A stretch of 64,000 bases of DNA. Origin: Gammaproteobacteria bacterium. GTDB lineage: Bacteria; Pseudomonadota; Gammaproteobacteria; Pseudomonadales; Pseudohongiellaceae. The stretch covers positions 1 to 64,000 of the forward strand of contig JAQWQD010000070.1 in assembly GCA_029244985.1 (NCBI GenBank), given 5' to 3'. The notes under the pieces are model-generated. The model did not search any database. It was not told the origin of the DNA and was given only the letters and a program-made list of their open reading frames with translations. The first letter of the stretch is position 1. Each line of letters begins with the position of its first letter. The position numbers and the translations under genes are program-made. This document shows positions 23,160 to 34,771 of this stretch, one piece after another.

Positions 23160-24230
23160 TTAGGCATTCCCACCGCTGGTGGCTACTTTGTTATCTCCTT
23201 CTAGGTCCTCTTCATAATCCTCTATACGTGCTCTTCCTGCCAATGACAGCCAGGGAATAGAAACTAAAGCGAGTATGAAGCTAATGATGATCGAAGCCCC
23301 AAGTGGCCAGTAAAACAAAACGCGGGTAGGGCGATAGGTTTGTTCGTCTTGCTCGATCGCTTCGAGGAGGTCTAACTCTTCATAAATATCGACTAAATCA
23401 TTTACATCGCGAGCGCGAAAATATCGACCACCAGTTGATTCGGCAATGCGAGTTAATACTGCTTCATCAAGTTCGGCAGAAGGATTGATTGCGCGAGCAC
23501 CAAAGAATGTTCGTTGCACTACCTGATCCGCACCTATACCAATTGTATATATCTTAATATTTTCCTGCTGTGCTAATTGACCTGCTTGTTCTGGTGAAAC
23601 CGCGCCCGCATTATTTACTCCATCGGTCAGCAGTACTAGTACACGGCTATTTTCCGGACGCGTGCGAAGATGAATGACCGCGAGCCCAATAGCATCCCCA
23701 ATTGCTGTAGCCGACTCTTCGATGATGCCTATCTCCGCTTCTTCCAATAAAGTGCCAACGGTTCCACGGTCGAAAGTAAGCGGTGCTTGAATGTAGGCGT
23801 GAGCGGCAAAAAGGATAAGACCAAGGCGGTCGCCTTCTCTGCGCTCAACGAAATCACCGACCACAGCTTTTACCACGTCGATTCGGGAGGCTTGGCGATT
23901 ACCAACGACCATATCTTGAGCTTCCATACTCCCCGAGATATCCACTGACAACATCAGGTCTCTGCCTGTAGAGGGCAATTGGACAGGCTCGCCCAGCCAC
24001 TGTGGCCTGCTCGCAGCAAGTATGATTAGCAACCAAATCAAAGTGCAGCAAATGAGATTTAGTAAACGGCCGCTAGATAAGTTTTCATTGTCTGACTGAA
24101 GACGCGATAATACTCTAAAAAAGGGTACATAGAGTGCCGCGTCTTGTCTTGGAGCTCGAGCAAAAAGCTTATATATAAGAATGGGTAAGGGCAGAACTAG
24201 AAAGACCCAGGGCCACGTGAATTCAAGCAT
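23160..24230 (-). CDS. BatA-like VWA-domain protein
   Basis: MIDAS motif DISGSMEAQDM, LLTDGVNNAG, aerotolerance-type TM arrangement. Confidence 0.9.
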   Translation of the reverse strand: MLEFTWPWVFLVLPLPILIYKLFARAPRQDAALYVPFFRVLSRLQSDNENLSSGRLLNLICCTLIWLLIILAASRPQWLGEPVQLPSTGRDLMLSVDISGSMEAQDMVVGNRQASRIDVVKAVVGDFVERREGDRLGLILFAAHAYIQAPLTFDRGTVGTLLEEAEIGIIEESATAIGDAIGLAVIHLRTRPENSRVLVLLTDGVNNAGAVSPEQAGQLAQQENIKIYTIGIGADQVVQRTFFGARAINPSAELDEAVLTRIAESTGGRYFRARDVNDLVDIYEELDLLEAIEQDEQTYRPTRVLFYWPLGASIIISFILALVSIPWLSLAGRARIEDYEEDLEGDNKVATSGGNA

Positions 24231-24759
24231 TAGCTGCTGAATCCTGCTGGTCTGAGTCGGTCTGTTTTCCTAAATAAAGACTCTTGATCCATGCTTTTCC
24301 AAGACTGTTCATTTTAACTACGTCAACTTCACAATGTGTTTGAAAACGCCCGAAGCTCAGGGCTGAGGCAATTTCTTCATTTAGCTCGGAAGAGTCTCCT
24401 TTTTGTCTTATAAAATCAACCCAAGCTTTGCCGCCGAGACTGGCAACTTTAGCATGAGGAAAATGCACTAACGCAACTCGCCGCATGACAGAATTCACTT
24501 CATTTACATAGCGCATTTGATTGCTGGGGTCGGTGGAATCGCTTTCAGCAAGTTGCAAATAACAGTTTTCGAGCTCTATTAATGCGTGTCGGCAAACTTG
24601 CTGTAAATTTCTAAATTGAATAAATCGGAGAGACAGGAATATCCCTCCTGCCAATAGCATAAAGGCGAGTATCCACCACCCAGGTGCGGGCGGCCAATAG
24701 CTGATTTCAACTGGCAGATGAATATCTGCGAGTTGTTCTAATAACTCTTCGCTATCCAT
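24223..24759 (-). CDS. DUF4381 domain-containing protein
   Basis: LEQLADIHLPVEISYWPPAPGWWIL N-terminus typical of DUF4381; in Bat operon. Confidence 0.88.
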   Translation of the reverse strand: MDSEELLEQLADIHLPVEISYWPPAPGWWILAFMLLAGGIFLSLRFIQFRNLQQVCRHALIELENCYLQLAESDSTDPSNQMRYVNEVNSVMRRVALVHFPHAKVASLGGKAWVDFIRQKGDSSELNEEIASALSFGRFQTHCEVDVVKMNSLGKAWIKSLYLGKQTDSDQQDSAANA

Positions 24760-25718
24760 TGTCGAATTTGCTCCACCACGAGCTGGTTGGTCCGCATTTT
24801 GATCAATTGGATCTGTAATTTATCAAGTTCACCACCAAGGTGCTCGATACGCTCATGGAATTGTTCTCGATATCGTATTCTTGCCTTGCTGTTGTGAGTA
24901 TTTAAGGCTCCTTTGCGGTTGCCATCGGTAATGCTATAGATGCCAGGAACAGGTAAAGATTCCTCTAAAGCGTCATATACCAAGCAACAAATTACATTGT
25001 TATGGCGAGACAGTTGATTAAGATATTGCAGTGCTTTTTCATCTAAGCTGACGAAATCTGAAATTATATACAGAGTGCTGCCGGGTTTTGTAATTCGTCG
25101 AATTTGCCCAAGAGCGTGGGCTAAACCGGGACGAAAACTAGAATCTGTTGGCTCCTGATTCTCTGGGTCTCCGATCTCGGTGAGTTTCTGGTTGTATTGG
25201 AAAACCTGATTTAGTAAATGCAACGCTGAACGACGGCTTCGTTTTGGGCGTACCAAACTGGAGTCCACATCCGAAAAAACAAGACCACCGACCCGATCAC
25301 CATTATCGATGGCAAGCCAGCAGAAGAGCGCTGCTGCTTGCGCTGCAATAACTGATTTAAAGGCAATCTGGCTGCCAAAATACATATTATGAGTTTGATC
25401 TACTGCGATGATGACGGGCCTTTCTCGTTCTTCCCTGAATACCTTGGTGAATGGACGACCTGTGCGCGCGGTGACACGCCAATCGATTAAGCGTATATCA
25501 TCCCCTGCCTGATAGGGTCTAAACTCTTCAAAATCGATTCCACGACCTCTCATCTTGGATAGATGCAGTCCGGAGATCCCCGCAATAGACCTAGTATGGG
25601 CAACGTATTCTAAATTTTTAGCAGCATAGCGCTGCACTAGCAAATGTTGCAGGCTAATTACAGCCCCTTTGCTCTGGTAGCGTGACTGGTGCGGGTCAAT
25701 TTGAATCTTCGCCGACAT
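24738..25718 (-). CDS. DUF58 domain-containing protein
   Basis: GRGIDFEEFRPYQAGDDIRLIDWRVTARTG motif. Confidence 0.93.
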   Translation of the reverse strand: MSAKIQIDPHQSRYQSKGAVISLQHLLVQRYAAKNLEYVAHTRSIAGISGLHLSKMRGRGIDFEEFRPYQAGDDIRLIDWRVTARTGRPFTKVFREERERPVIIAVDQTHNMYFGSQIAFKSVIAAQAAALFCWLAIDNGDRVGGLVFSDVDSSLVRPKRSRRSALHLLNQVFQYNQKLTEIGDPENQEPTDSSFRPGLAHALGQIRRITKPGSTLYIISDFVSLDEKALQYLNQLSRHNNVICCLVYDALEESLPVPGIYSITDGNRKGALNTHNSKARIRYREQFHERIEHLGGELDKLQIQLIKMRTNQLVVEQIRQWIAKSY

Positions 25719-25736
25719 TAGCGCGTCCTTGCAGGT

Positions 25737-26696
25737 TTAAGCTGAAGGCACACGTTCGCGAATTGTCTCTAAAACCTTGTCTGGGGTCACCCCACTGGCT
25801 TCAGCCTCGAAGCTTAGCAATATACGGTGGCGTAGCACGTCAAACATGATTTCCTGGACATCGTCAGGGCTAACAAAATCGCGTCCTTGGATCCAGGAAT
25901 AAGCTCTTGCGCATCGATCGAGTGAAATTGTTCCTCGGGGGCTGGCACCATATTCCAGCCATGAAGCCAGGTCGTCTCCATAAAGTTGAGGTTGTCGAGA
26001 TGCCATAATTAGCTGGATTATGTATTCCTCAACTTCAGGAGCCATGTGCATGGATAGTATTTCTTGACGGGCCTCGAATAGATCTTCTTGAGCAATTTGT
26101 TTTGGCGGCTCGCTTTGTTGATTTTGTGCCTCGCTTCTAACCAAATGTAAAATGTCTCGTTCTGCTTCGATAGCTGGATAGTCAATAGTGGCGTGCATTA
26201 GGAACCTGTCTAGCTGAGCTTCGGGCAGCGGATATGTTCCCTCTTGCTCGATAGGATTTTGTGTTGCCATAACAAGAAAAAGAGGTGGCAAGGTAAAGGA
26301 TTCTCTGCCAACACTAACTTGACGTTCTCCCATGGCTTCTAGTAGCGCAGATTGCACTTTGGCTGGAGCCCGGTTGATTTCATCGGCCAGCACTAAGTTA
26401 TGGAATATAGGGCCCTGTTGAAAGCGGAAAGAACCATCTTCGGGTCTAAATACTTCAGTGCCCGTTATATCACTTGGCAATAAATCAGGCGTGAATTGTA
26501 TTCTATGGAAATCGCCTTCGACGGCTCGAGAGAGATCTTTAATAGCTTTAGTTTTCGCTAGACCAGGAGCCCCCTCAACGAGTAAATGCCCATCGGCCAA
26601 TAATGCAATTAACAAACGATCAAGTAGACGTTCTTGTCCTATGATTTGTTGAGATAACCAGCTTTTTAACTCTGTTATTATTCCATGATGGCTCAT
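25737..26696 (-). CDS. MoxR family AAA+ ATPase
   Basis: Walker A GAPGLAKT, LADEINRAPAKVQSALLEAM, ATQNPIEQEGTYPLPEAQLDRF. Confidence 0.95.
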   Translation of the reverse strand: MSHHGIITELKSWLSQQIIGQERLLDRLLIALLADGHLLVEGAPGLAKTKAIKDLSRAVEGDFHRIQFTPDLLPSDITGTEVFRPEDGSFRFQQGPIFHNLVLADEINRAPAKVQSALLEAMGERQVSVGRESFTLPPLFLVMATQNPIEQEGTYPLPEAQLDRFLMHATIDYPAIEAERDILHLVRSEAQNQQSEPPKQIAQEDLFEARQEILSMHMAPEVEEYIIQLIMASRQPQLYGDDLASWLEYGASPRGTISLDRCARAYSWIQGRDFVSPDDVQEIMFDVLRHRILLSFEAEASGVTPDKVLETIRERVPSA

Positions 26697-26966
26697 ATGA
26701 AGAATTCTCTGTTATAAATGGACCACGTAACGCGAAGACAGGGATTGTAAACGTTTTATAAGGGATGTCTAGACGAACATTGTATCGGAATGTAGCGCAT
26801 CTGCAGGGATGTAGCTCTTTTTTGGTAGTGCTAATCTAAACCTTTTTAAGTCAGTCAACATTCTAATTTGTTGGATTTTTACATGTTCAAAAGAGGGAAG
26901 GGCTATGAGCGGGCAGATCAAGCTGGTAATTGATATTAGCCTTTGCTCCGGGCATGCTAGTAAGTA

Positions 26967-27200
26967 ATGCATGCTCTGATCTTATATACCACCGACGGCT
27001 GTCATCTGTGCGAATTGGCGGAAAATTTACTGATTGAATTGGAATTTTTCAAAGAATTTCATCTCGAGTCAATTGATATCAGCGCAGATGAATCATTGGT
27101 GAAAAGTTATGGGGTTAGGATTCCGGTGGTTAAGAATAAGCAAACCAATAAAGAAATAGGTTGGCCATTTCAATTGGAAGATCTTCTTAATTTATGTTGA
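26967..27200 (+). CDS. Glutaredoxin-like (DUF836) family protein
   Basis: LYTTDGCHLCELAENLL CxxC motif, 77 aa thioredoxin fold size. Confidence 0.8.
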   Translation: MHALILYTTDGCHLCELAENLLIELEFFKEFHLESIDISADESLVKSYGVRIPVVKNKQTNKEIGWPFQLEDLLNLC

Positions 27201-27324
27201 TGTACCAAGGTTCGGGGCGGAAACGAAATGATCTTTAATTTAAAGGATCGATTATCATTATTGTGATAAGAATGTCCTGGAGGAGCGAGAGAACGAGGCG
27301 TTCGAGAAAGATTGCTGCTATCTC

Positions 27325-28137
27325 CTATGCGGTTGTTAGGGGCAAACTCACGGGCAGCCTAAACAGGCGGATTGCGTTCTCTGTGGAGCTCTTCACCACA
27401 TCGGCTAACTCTCGATCGCTATGCTGAGCAATGCTTTTGGCAACTTCAATTAAGTGAGCCGGCTCGTTTCTGCGGGATTTTGGTTTCGGGTGCAGGCTGC
27501 GAGGCAGTAAATAAGGAGAGTCGGTTTCTATAAGAAGTCGATCTTTGGGAATCTTGTATACGGCTCGTTGTAGTTCTTGCCCCCGTCTTTCATCACAAAT
27601 CCAGCCAGTGATGCCGATATACATGTCTAATTCTAGATAATCATGCAATGCTCGAGCAGTATCGGTAAAGCAGTGGACAACCCCACCCACTAAATTAGGT
27701 CGGTATTTCTGCAGCAAAGGAAGAAACTCGTCGTGAGCATCTCTTTGGTGCAAGAAAATGGGCTTTTGTAACTCTGCGGCCAACTCTAGATGATGCTCAA
27801 AAATCCGTAATTGATCTTCTTTCGCTGAAAAATTCCGATTGAAATCAAGTCCTGTCTCTCCAATCGCGGCAACATGATCAGCACAACTGAGGAATTTTGC
27901 AGCAGACAGTTCGATTGAGCTAACGGATTTGGCGATATGAGGATGAAAACCAACGGTGCTACTGAAAAAGTCAGGTTGTTTCGCTGCCATCTTTTGAGCG
28001 GCTTTACTGGTAGCCAAGTCTGTTCCTGTAAGGATGATATGGCTCAGTTTTGCTGATTTGGCGTCAGCAACGACCTGCTCAAAATCATTCTCGAATGATT
28101 CGTGAGTGAGATTTGCTCCGATATCTATTAGCTGCAT
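27325..28137 (-). CDS. tatD: TatD family metal-dependent DNase
   Basis: LIDIGANLTH N-terminus, GETGLDFNRNF, HQRDAH, ETDSPYLLP. Confidence 0.93.
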   Translation of the reverse strand: MQLIDIGANLTHESFENDFEQVVADAKSAKLSHIILTGTDLATSKAAQKMAAKQPDFFSSTVGFHPHIAKSVSSIELSAAKFLSCADHVAAIGETGLDFNRNFSAKEDQLRIFEHHLELAAELQKPIFLHQRDAHDEFLPLLQKYRPNLVGGVVHCFTDTARALHDYLELDMYIGITGWICDERRGQELQRAVYKIPKDRLLIETDSPYLLPRSLHPKPKSRRNEPAHLIEVAKSIAQHSDRELADVVKSSTENAIRLFRLPVSLPLTTA

Positions 28138-28274
28138 AGTTCTTAATGTCGGAAAAACGCCAGAGTCTAACTGAAGCGACTTGGCATCGCTACTGGATCA
28201 CAAACGAGGATCCTAGATATTAATGTGCTTATACCGGATAATATGTTGCTAGCTATTTTTACAACTGAGATATT

Positions 28275-29327
28275 TTGGAATTGGACGCGAAGGTGAATAA
28301 GAAAGCCCTCAATTGGGCTCAATTAGGTTTTCAGTATTCAAAAACTGATTATCGGTTTACTGCAACCTATGAAAATGGGACTTGGAATGCAGGGTCTTTA
28401 GTTGATGACGAAATGATATTAGTTCATGAAGGCGCGCCATCACTGCATTATGCGCAACAATGTTTCGAGGGTATGAAAGCTCAATCCGCTGAAGATGGCC
28501 GAGTGTTGTTGTTCCGCCCAGATTTAAATAGCGAGCGCATGAATTTAACTACACAGCGGCTATTGATGCCTGAAGTCCCAAAGCGATTGTTTATTAGGGC
28601 TATTGAAGAAACGGTTCGTGCTAACTCAGCTTGGATTCCTCCTTATGGGTCAGGTGCTTCTTTATATATACGGCCGATGTTAATTGGTGTTGGTGAAAAT
28701 CTTGGGCTTAACCCTGCCCAGCAGTATGAATTCCGAGTATTTGTGTCGCCGGTAGGTCCCTATTATAAAGATGCAGGATTGGCTGTGATCAGCCTTGCGG
28801 TTTCAGAGATGGATCGCGCTGCACCAGCAGGAACTGGTAGTTTTAAAGCAGGTGCTAATTATGCTGGGGGGCTATTGGCCACCTTGAAAGCAAAGGAATT
28901 AGGTGCCAATGAAGCTTTATATTTAGATTCGGCAGAGCATCGTTATATTGATGAAGCTGGATCAGCGAATATTGTCATTGCAATGAAAGATGGTTCTTTT
29001 ATAACACCTTCCTCAAACGCAATTCTGCCAAGTATCACGCGACGGTCATTAATGCATTTGGCTGGCAAACAGCTATCTATGAAAACTGAAGAGCGTCCGA
29101 TTGACTTGCGTAAAGAGTTTGCACAATTCGAAGAGGTTGCAGCCTGCGGCACAGCTGCTGTGTTATCACCGGTTGGAAAGATTTGGTTTGATAAAAAATG
29201 GCACACTGTTTGTCAAGATGGTCAAACTGTTGGACCTATCATGCAAGAAATGTATGACCTGTTAGTGGGCATTCAAAAAGGTGAGCTTGCAGACAATTTT
29301 AACTGGTTACATGAAGTGGAAATCTAA
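28275..29327 (+). CDS. ilvE: Branched-chain amino acid aminotransferase
   Basis: CFEGMKAQSAEDGRVLLFRPDLNSERMN, SFKAGANYAGGL, EAGSANIV, CGTAAVLSPVG. Confidence 0.93.
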   Translation: MELDAKVNKKALNWAQLGFQYSKTDYRFTATYENGTWNAGSLVDDEMILVHEGAPSLHYAQQCFEGMKAQSAEDGRVLLFRPDLNSERMNLTTQRLLMPEVPKRLFIRAIEETVRANSAWIPPYGSGASLYIRPMLIGVGENLGLNPAQQYEFRVFVSPVGPYYKDAGLAVISLAVSEMDRAAPAGTGSFKAGANYAGGLLATLKAKELGANEALYLDSAEHRYIDEAGSANIVIAMKDGSFITPSSNAILPSITRRSLMHLAGKQLSMKTEERPIDLRKEFAQFEEVAACGTAAVLSPVGKIWFDKKWHTVCQDGQTVGPIMQEMYDLLVGIQKGELADNFNWLHEVEI

Positions 29328-29684
29328 ATCTTTTAATTGGTTCTTTAAAAACATCGTCTTTGAAATATTTAGGCGCCATGTAACATTTTTTTACCTTAAA
29401 TTATGAGTAGCTGTTAGCAGTATTATCTCGTCTAATGTCTCCTGACATTTGGTCGAGTAAGGTTAAGTGGTTTTTCTTGCCTTGGTAAGGAAATCTTCTA
29501 ATTCCTCCCTTTCATTTGCATACATTTGGCTCATTCGAGTTATCTCTATTTCAAATTGTTGTGTATTTTTTTAAGAGAAAACTTGACCGGGCGGAAACTT
29601 GGCCTTATATATGTGCGCTGTTTGAGGTGGCAGAATTCAATTTTGCTCAATTTTTCAACAACTCCTTAGTAAGCAAATCATTAG

Positions 29685-32348
29685 ATGCCTAGATCGCTCG
29701 TCATAGTAGAGTCGCCCGCAAAAGCCAAGACTATAAACAAGTACTTAGGTCCTGAATTTGTGGTGAAGTCTAGCGTTGGTCATATACGTGATTTGCCGAC
29801 TAGCGGCAGCGGTAAGCCTATAGATACAAAAGCTCGCGCGGCCGCCGCGGCAGCTACGCGCAAAATGAAGCCGGAAGAAAAAATAGCTTTCAAGAAAAAG
29901 AAGGCTAAACAACAACTTGTAACCAGAATGGGAATAGATCCAGGCAAGGACTGGAAAGCAAACTACCAGATTCTGCCAGGCAAAGAAAAAGTTGTCGCTG
30001 AGTTAAAGAAGCTGGCGAAAGATGCTGAAAATATTTATCTGGCCACGGATTTGGATAGGGAAGGAGAGGCTATTGCTTGGCATTTGAAAGAATCTATAGG
30101 CGGGGACCCAAATCGCTACAAGCGGGTTGTTTTCAATGAAATTACCAAGCGCGCAGTCACTGAAGCTTTTTCAGAACCTGGCGAGGTTGATATGCGCTAT
30201 GTTGAAGCCCAACAGGCAAGACGATTCCTTGATAGGGTAGTGGGCTTCATGGTTTCACCATTATTGTGGGCTAAAGTCGCCAGAGGGTTATCTGCAGGCC
30301 GCGTTCAGTCGGTAGCTGTGCGCTTGGTGGTTGAGCGTGAGCGAGAAATCCGAGCCTTTATACCAGATGAATACTGGGAAGTGTTTGCAAATTTAGTTAC
30401 TCCTGATTCTGCTAAACTGCGTTGTCAGGTTACTAAAGAACAAGACAATAATTTTCGCCCTGACAACAAGTCTGATGCTGATGCAACCTTGGCGATCTTA
30501 AATGCGGCAGAATTTGAAGTTCTAAAGCGCGATGATCGACCAACCTCTTCGAAAGCGAAGCCGCCTCTGATTACATCTACTTTGCAGCAGGCCGCCAGCA
30601 CTAGATTGGGGTTCGGCGTTAAGAAAACGATGATGATGGCCCAGCGCCTCTACGAGGCTGGCTACATTACCTATATGCGTACTGACTCGACGCACTTAAG
30701 TAATGATGCCGTGTCTATGTGCAGGAATTACATTGAGTCTAATTTTGGAAGCCAATACTTACCTGAAGAGCCTAAAAGTTATAGTTCCAAAGAAGGGGCA
30801 CAGGAAGCGCATGAAGCAATCCGTCCCAGTGAGGTAAAAGTAGAGGCCGACAACTTAATGGGTATGGAGCCAGATGCAGTTCGTCTTTACCGTTTAATTT
30901 GGCAGTATTTCGTTGCCTGTCAAATGCCCCCAGCTAAATATTTAAGTAGCAGTATTATTGTTGGTGCAGACAAGTTTTCACTTCGTACAAAAGGTCGGAT
31001 TATGCAGTTCGATGGTTATTTAAAAGTTATGCCATCACAAGAAGAAGACGTAGTACTGCCTCATGTAGAGGTTGGGCAGACCTTGAAATTAGACACGTTA
31101 GAACCTTTCCAAAACTTTACTAAGCCTCCGGCTCGTTTTACTGAAGCAAGTCTAATAAAGGAATTAGAAAAGCGTGAGATTGGTCGACCGTCTACTTACG
31201 CTTCGATTATTTCAACTATTCAGGATCGAGGCTATGTCCGAGTAGAAAGCAAGCGCTTCTACGCCTTGAAAATTGGTGACATCGTCGCCGAAAGACTACA
31301 AGAAAGCTTTACCGATCTAATGGACTATGATTTTACCGCTAAGATGGAAGACTCATTGGATGAAGTGGCTGCAGGTGAGAAAGATTGGAAGAAACTACTT
31401 AATGATTTTTTCGAAGAGTTTACCAGTCAGTTGGCGAAAGCAGAGGCAATTGATGGGGGTATGCGCACTAATGACCCCACAGGAGTAGATATTCCTTGCT
31501 CTGACTGCGGGCTTACTATGCAGATAAGAACAGCATCTACTGGCGTTTTTCTAGGTTGTTCGGGGTATTCTTTACCGAAGAAAGAACAATGTAAACACAC
31601 TATTAACTTGACCCCAGGTGAAGAAGCTATCCGAACGGATACGGCCGAAGAAGCAGAAGCGCAAGAGAATATACTTCTCCGCACGAAGCGTCGGTGCGCA
31701 GCGTGTAATACAGCAATGGACTCTTATCTCATAGATGAAAAACGCAAATTACATGTGTGCGGAAACAACCCAGATTGCTCCGGATATGATGTTGAAAATG
31801 GTGCATTCAAAATTCGTGGTTATGAAGGGCCGGTTATCGAATGTGACAAATGCGGCGCTGACATGCAGCTTAAAACCGGACGATTCGGAAAATACTTTGG
31901 ATGCAGTAATAAGGATTGTCCAAATACGCGTAAGTTATTGCGTAATGGGGAAGCAGCTCCGCCAAAGATGGACCCAGTGCCAATGCCAGAACTCATCTGT
32001 GAGACGGTAGAGGACCATTATATTTTGCGTGATGGAGCATCTGGTTTGTTTTTAGCGGCGAGTAAATTTCCCCGCAATAGAGAAACGCGAGCCCCATTTG
32101 TTGAAGAGTTAATTCCCCATAAGGATAAAATTGACCCAAAATATTTGTTTCTATTCGATGCGCCTACTCAAGATGATAAAGGGAATAAGACTCTGGTTCG
32201 TTACAGTCGGAAAACAAAAGAGCAGTACGTTCAAACTGAAGTAGATAAAAAAGCGACTGGATGGAAAGCTATTTACAAGGATAGTAAATGGGTAATAACC
32301 AAAGCGCCGAGGAAAAAGAAAGTGGCTAAAAAGAAAGCTACAAAATAA
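29685..32348 (+). CDS. topA: DNA topoisomerase I
   Basis: [18 protein letters not shown] Toprim start, [13 protein letters not shown] active-site Tyr, C-terminal zinc-finger CxxC repeats. Confidence 0.97.
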   Translation: MPRSLVIVESPAKAKTINKYLGPEFVVKSSVGHIRDLPTSGSGKPIDTKARAAAAAATRKMKPEEKIAFKKKKAKQQLVTRMGIDPGKDWKANYQILPGKEKVVAELKKLAKDAENIYLATDLDREGEAIAWHLKESIGGDPNRYKRVVFNEITKRAVTEAFSEPGEVDMRYVEAQQARRFLDRVVGFMVSPLLWAKVARGLSAGRVQSVAVRLVVEREREIRAFIPDEYWEVFANLVTPDSAKLRCQVTKEQDNNFRPDNKSDADATLAILNAAEFEVLKRDDRPTSSKAKPPLITSTLQQAASTRLGFGVKKTMMMAQRLYEAGYITYMRTDSTHLSNDAVSMCRNYIESNFGSQYLPEEPKSYSSKEGAQEAHEAIRPSEVKVEADNLMGMEPDAVRLYRLIWQYFVACQMPPAKYLSSSIIVGADKFSLRTKGRIMQFDGYLKVMPSQEEDVVLPHVEVGQTLKLDTLEPFQNFTKPPARFTEASLIKELEKREIGRPSTYASIISTIQDRGYVRVESKRFYALKIGDIVAERLQESFTDLMDYDFTAKMEDSLDEVAAGEKDWKKLLNDFFEEFTSQLAKAEAIDGGMRTNDPTGVDIPCSDCGLTMQIRTASTGVFLGCSGYSLPKKEQCKHTINLTPGEEAIRTDTAEEAEAQENILLRTKRRCAACNTAMDSYLIDEKRKLHVCGNNPDCSGYDVENGAFKIRGYEGPVIECDKCGADMQLKTGRFGKYFGCSNKDCPNTRKLLRNGEAAPPKMDPVPMPELICETVEDHYILRDGASGLFLAASKFPRNRETRAPFVEELIPHKDKIDPKYLFLFDAPTQDDKGNKTLVRYSRKTKEQYVQTEVDKKATGWKAIYKDSKWVITKAPRKKKVAKKKATK

Positions 32349-32449
32349 AGGTAAAGATTACATTTTCTTGTTCGTTCTTGGGTTTGGTAGCCAAAACTAA
32401 TATGTGAACTGTTAGTGAAAACCCTTTCTCATTGATTGCGCTATAGCGA

Positions 32450-33079
32450 TCAAAGGCCTCGGCGAATTACACCGACGCTTATTCCCTCGATTGCAAAATC
32501 ACTACTACGCACATCTACTTCTATAGGTGAGAAATCAGGATTCTCAGCTATTAAATTCACTTTATATTTGCTTCTGCTAGTCTCTAATCTTTTTACAGTA
32601 ACCTCGTCATCAATTCTGGCGACAACTATGTCTCCATTATTGGCATTGTCTACTTTGTGTACCGCGAGCAAATCGTCTTCATAGATTCCTATTCCCACCA
32701 TGCTGGTGCCTTTTACCGTTAATAAGTAATCAGCCTTTGGTGTAAACATATCGGGTGGAATATCACAGTAATCAGCGATAGATTCTGCAGCTAAAATTGG
32801 GCTGCCCGCTGCAACCTGACCAATAATAGGTAGGCCTAGTTGTTCATTAATGGGCAATTTTATACCTCGAGAGGTGCCTGGCATCATTTCAATGGCCCCT
32901 TTTCGAGCGAGGGCCCGGAGATGCTCTTCTGCCGCATTAGGTGACCTAAAGCCCATTTGTTGCGCTATTTCTGAGCGAGTTGGTGGGAATCCTGTTTCTT
33001 GTAAATAGTCTTTGATATAGCCGAGTATTTCTTCCTGCCGGGAAGTTAACTTGTGCATCCGAGAACCCTCTGTAAGCAA
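32450..33079 (-). CDS. lexA: LexA SOS repressor
   Basis: [47 protein letters not shown] cleavage site ([11 protein letters not shown]); Ser (GTSMVGIG) and Lys (EVTVKRLE) dyad. Likely start is MHKLTS at 33058. Confidence 0.97.
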   Translation of the reverse strand: MLTEGSRMHKLTSRQEEILGYIKDYLQETGFPPTRSEIAQQMGFRSPNAAEEHLRALARKGAIEMMPGTSRGIKLPINEQLGLPIIGQVAAGSPILAAESIADYCDIPPDMFTPKADYLLTVKGTSMVGIGIYEDDLLAVHKVDNANNGDIVVARIDDEVTVKRLETSRSKYKVNLIAENPDFSPIEVDVRSSDFAIEGISVGVIRRGL

Positions 33080-33083
33080 ACAA

Positions 33084-33099
33084 CTGTAATTATATACAG
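33084..33099 (-). promoter_or_regulatory. LexA-binding SOS box CTGTAATTATATACAG
   Basis: Exact CTGT-N8-ACAG palindrome 25 bp upstream of the likely lexA start (MHKL). Confidence 0.9.
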
Positions 33100-33718
33100 T
33101 TGTCTGTCAATCTCAAGATAACTTTAATGATGCCTAGCTAAATAGCTTCTTGAGAGGAAATAGACAATTGGAGAAATTTGCTGCCGGAGATAAAGAATCC
33201 GAAAGTCCTCGCTGAGTTGGATTAGCTAATAAATAGTGTTGGAAAGGCCCTTAGGTATGTTCTCTGACAGGGTGGTTTGATGAGCGTAAACCTATTTCGG
33301 CTTTCAATTTCTATGAGCAAGGCCAATTTTTAGATGAGTCTGCAGCTGCAGGAGAAGACTGTTTCTATCTAGTCGCATTAGGTTGACCAACTTCACTATC
33401 TATCATTCGGTTTTCAGCAGTACTACTAGCTTGCTCTACTGCGTATACTTACATGCAGTCTATCGCTAAAAGTTACAGTTATGAGGTTTTTCATAAACAT
33501 AGCCTTTGCTAAAGGCGTAATAGTTTTTTATAAACACCTGAGAATTCTTCTTTCGATTATTTGTTTTGAGTACATTTTCAAACAAAACATACTATTTGAG
33601 AAAAATTGTGGCAAGCTTACATGTAGAATTAATATTAGAAGCTAAACTATTGTGCGCTTTAAAAATTTATTTTCTCTCATTAAACTTCTGTGATAATCCA
33701 ATTTCTTAATATCAAATA

Positions 33719-34756
33719 GTGTCAATGACTAAACAAAATAATCCTCCTGGTGTGCTTATGTTAGATCTGGAAGGAACTTCAATCTCTTCCTTCGAATATG
33801 ATCTCTTGCAAAGGCAAGCTGTGGGCGGATTAATTTTATTCAGCCGTAATTACGACTCACCGCTGCAGCTTAAAGAGTTAATTGCAACAGTGCGCGAGTG
33901 CAGAAAAGGATTGTTAATAGCCGTTGATCAAGAGGGCGGCAGAGTTCAAAGGTTTCGTGAGGGTTTTTTAAACTTGCCAGCTTTGCGATTAATAGGAGAG
34001 GCCGTATCGGAAAATAAAAAGCACGGTTTGGAAGTCGCAAAACAGTGTGGCTGGGCGATGGCAGCGGAAGTGCTCCATTACGGCCTCGATCTCAGTTTTG
34101 CTCCGGTATTAGATTTGCTTACTACAAAAAGTCAAGTTATCGGAGATCGTGCTTTTGCAAATGATGCAGATGCGCTAGTGCTAACTGCATCGGCTTATAT
34201 CGATGGAATGAATGCTGCTGGCATGAAGGCCACGGGTAAACATTTTCCAGGTCATGGAACCGTCGTAGCAGATTCTCATATTGAACTTCCTTGTGATGAT
34301 CGTACTTCTGAAGAAGTGCTAAATAACGATTATCGCGTATTTGCAGAGTTAGCTCCTAAATTGGGTGCTCTTATGCCAGCTCATGTCAGATATCCTGCTG
34401 TCGATGAAAATTGTGCCGGCTATTCAACGCTATGGATTCAAGAAAAAATCAGAGATGAGCTAAAGTTCGAGGGAGTAGTATTTTCAGATGATTTATCCAT
34501 GACTGCGGCGCATGGAGCAGGCGATGCGGTAGATAGAGCTGCCCTCGCGCTTGATGCTGGCTGTGACATGATACTAGTATGCAATGATCGAGCTGCGGCT
34601 TTGAATGTTGCAGATTGGATAGAGTCTTCGGGTATCGAAGGGAATTCAAGAATCTCAGGTATGCGTTCAAAGCCAGCAGCAGAGATTAGTAACTTATACA
34701 ATGAGCCGAAATGGCATGCAGCAAAGGACATGGTTACGTCTTTAACATCGAATTAG
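33719..34756 (+). CDS. nagZ: Beta-N-acetylhexosaminidase
   Basis: AVDQEGGRVQRFREGF, TGKHFPGHGTVVADSH, VFSDDLSMTAAHGAGD. Confidence 0.95.
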   Translation: MSMTKQNNPPGVLMLDLEGTSISSFEYDLLQRQAVGGLILFSRNYDSPLQLKELIATVRECRKGLLIAVDQEGGRVQRFREGFLNLPALRLIGEAVSENKKHGLEVAKQCGWAMAAEVLHYGLDLSFAPVLDLLTTKSQVIGDRAFANDADALVLTASAYIDGMNAAGMKATGKHFPGHGTVVADSHIELPCDDRTSEEVLNNDYRVFAELAPKLGALMPAHVRYPAVDENCAGYSTLWIQEKIRDELKFEGVVFSDDLSMTAAHGAGDAVDRAALALDAGCDMILVCNDRAAALNVADWIESSGIEGNSRISGMRSKPAAEISNLYNEPKWHAAKDMVTSLTSN

Positions 34757-34771
34757 CAAGAGGAAGAAATT

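Noticed and set aside
26769-26972. 67 aa minus-strand ORF between moxR and the glutaredoxin-like gene
   Set aside because: No recognisable family, start overlaps the divergent glutaredoxin-like gene; insufficient support.
27252-27269. Hairpin TTATCA-TTATTG-TGATAA between the glutaredoxin-like gene and tatD
   Set aside because: Short AT-rich palindrome, no clear U-tract; could be a weak terminator but unsupported.
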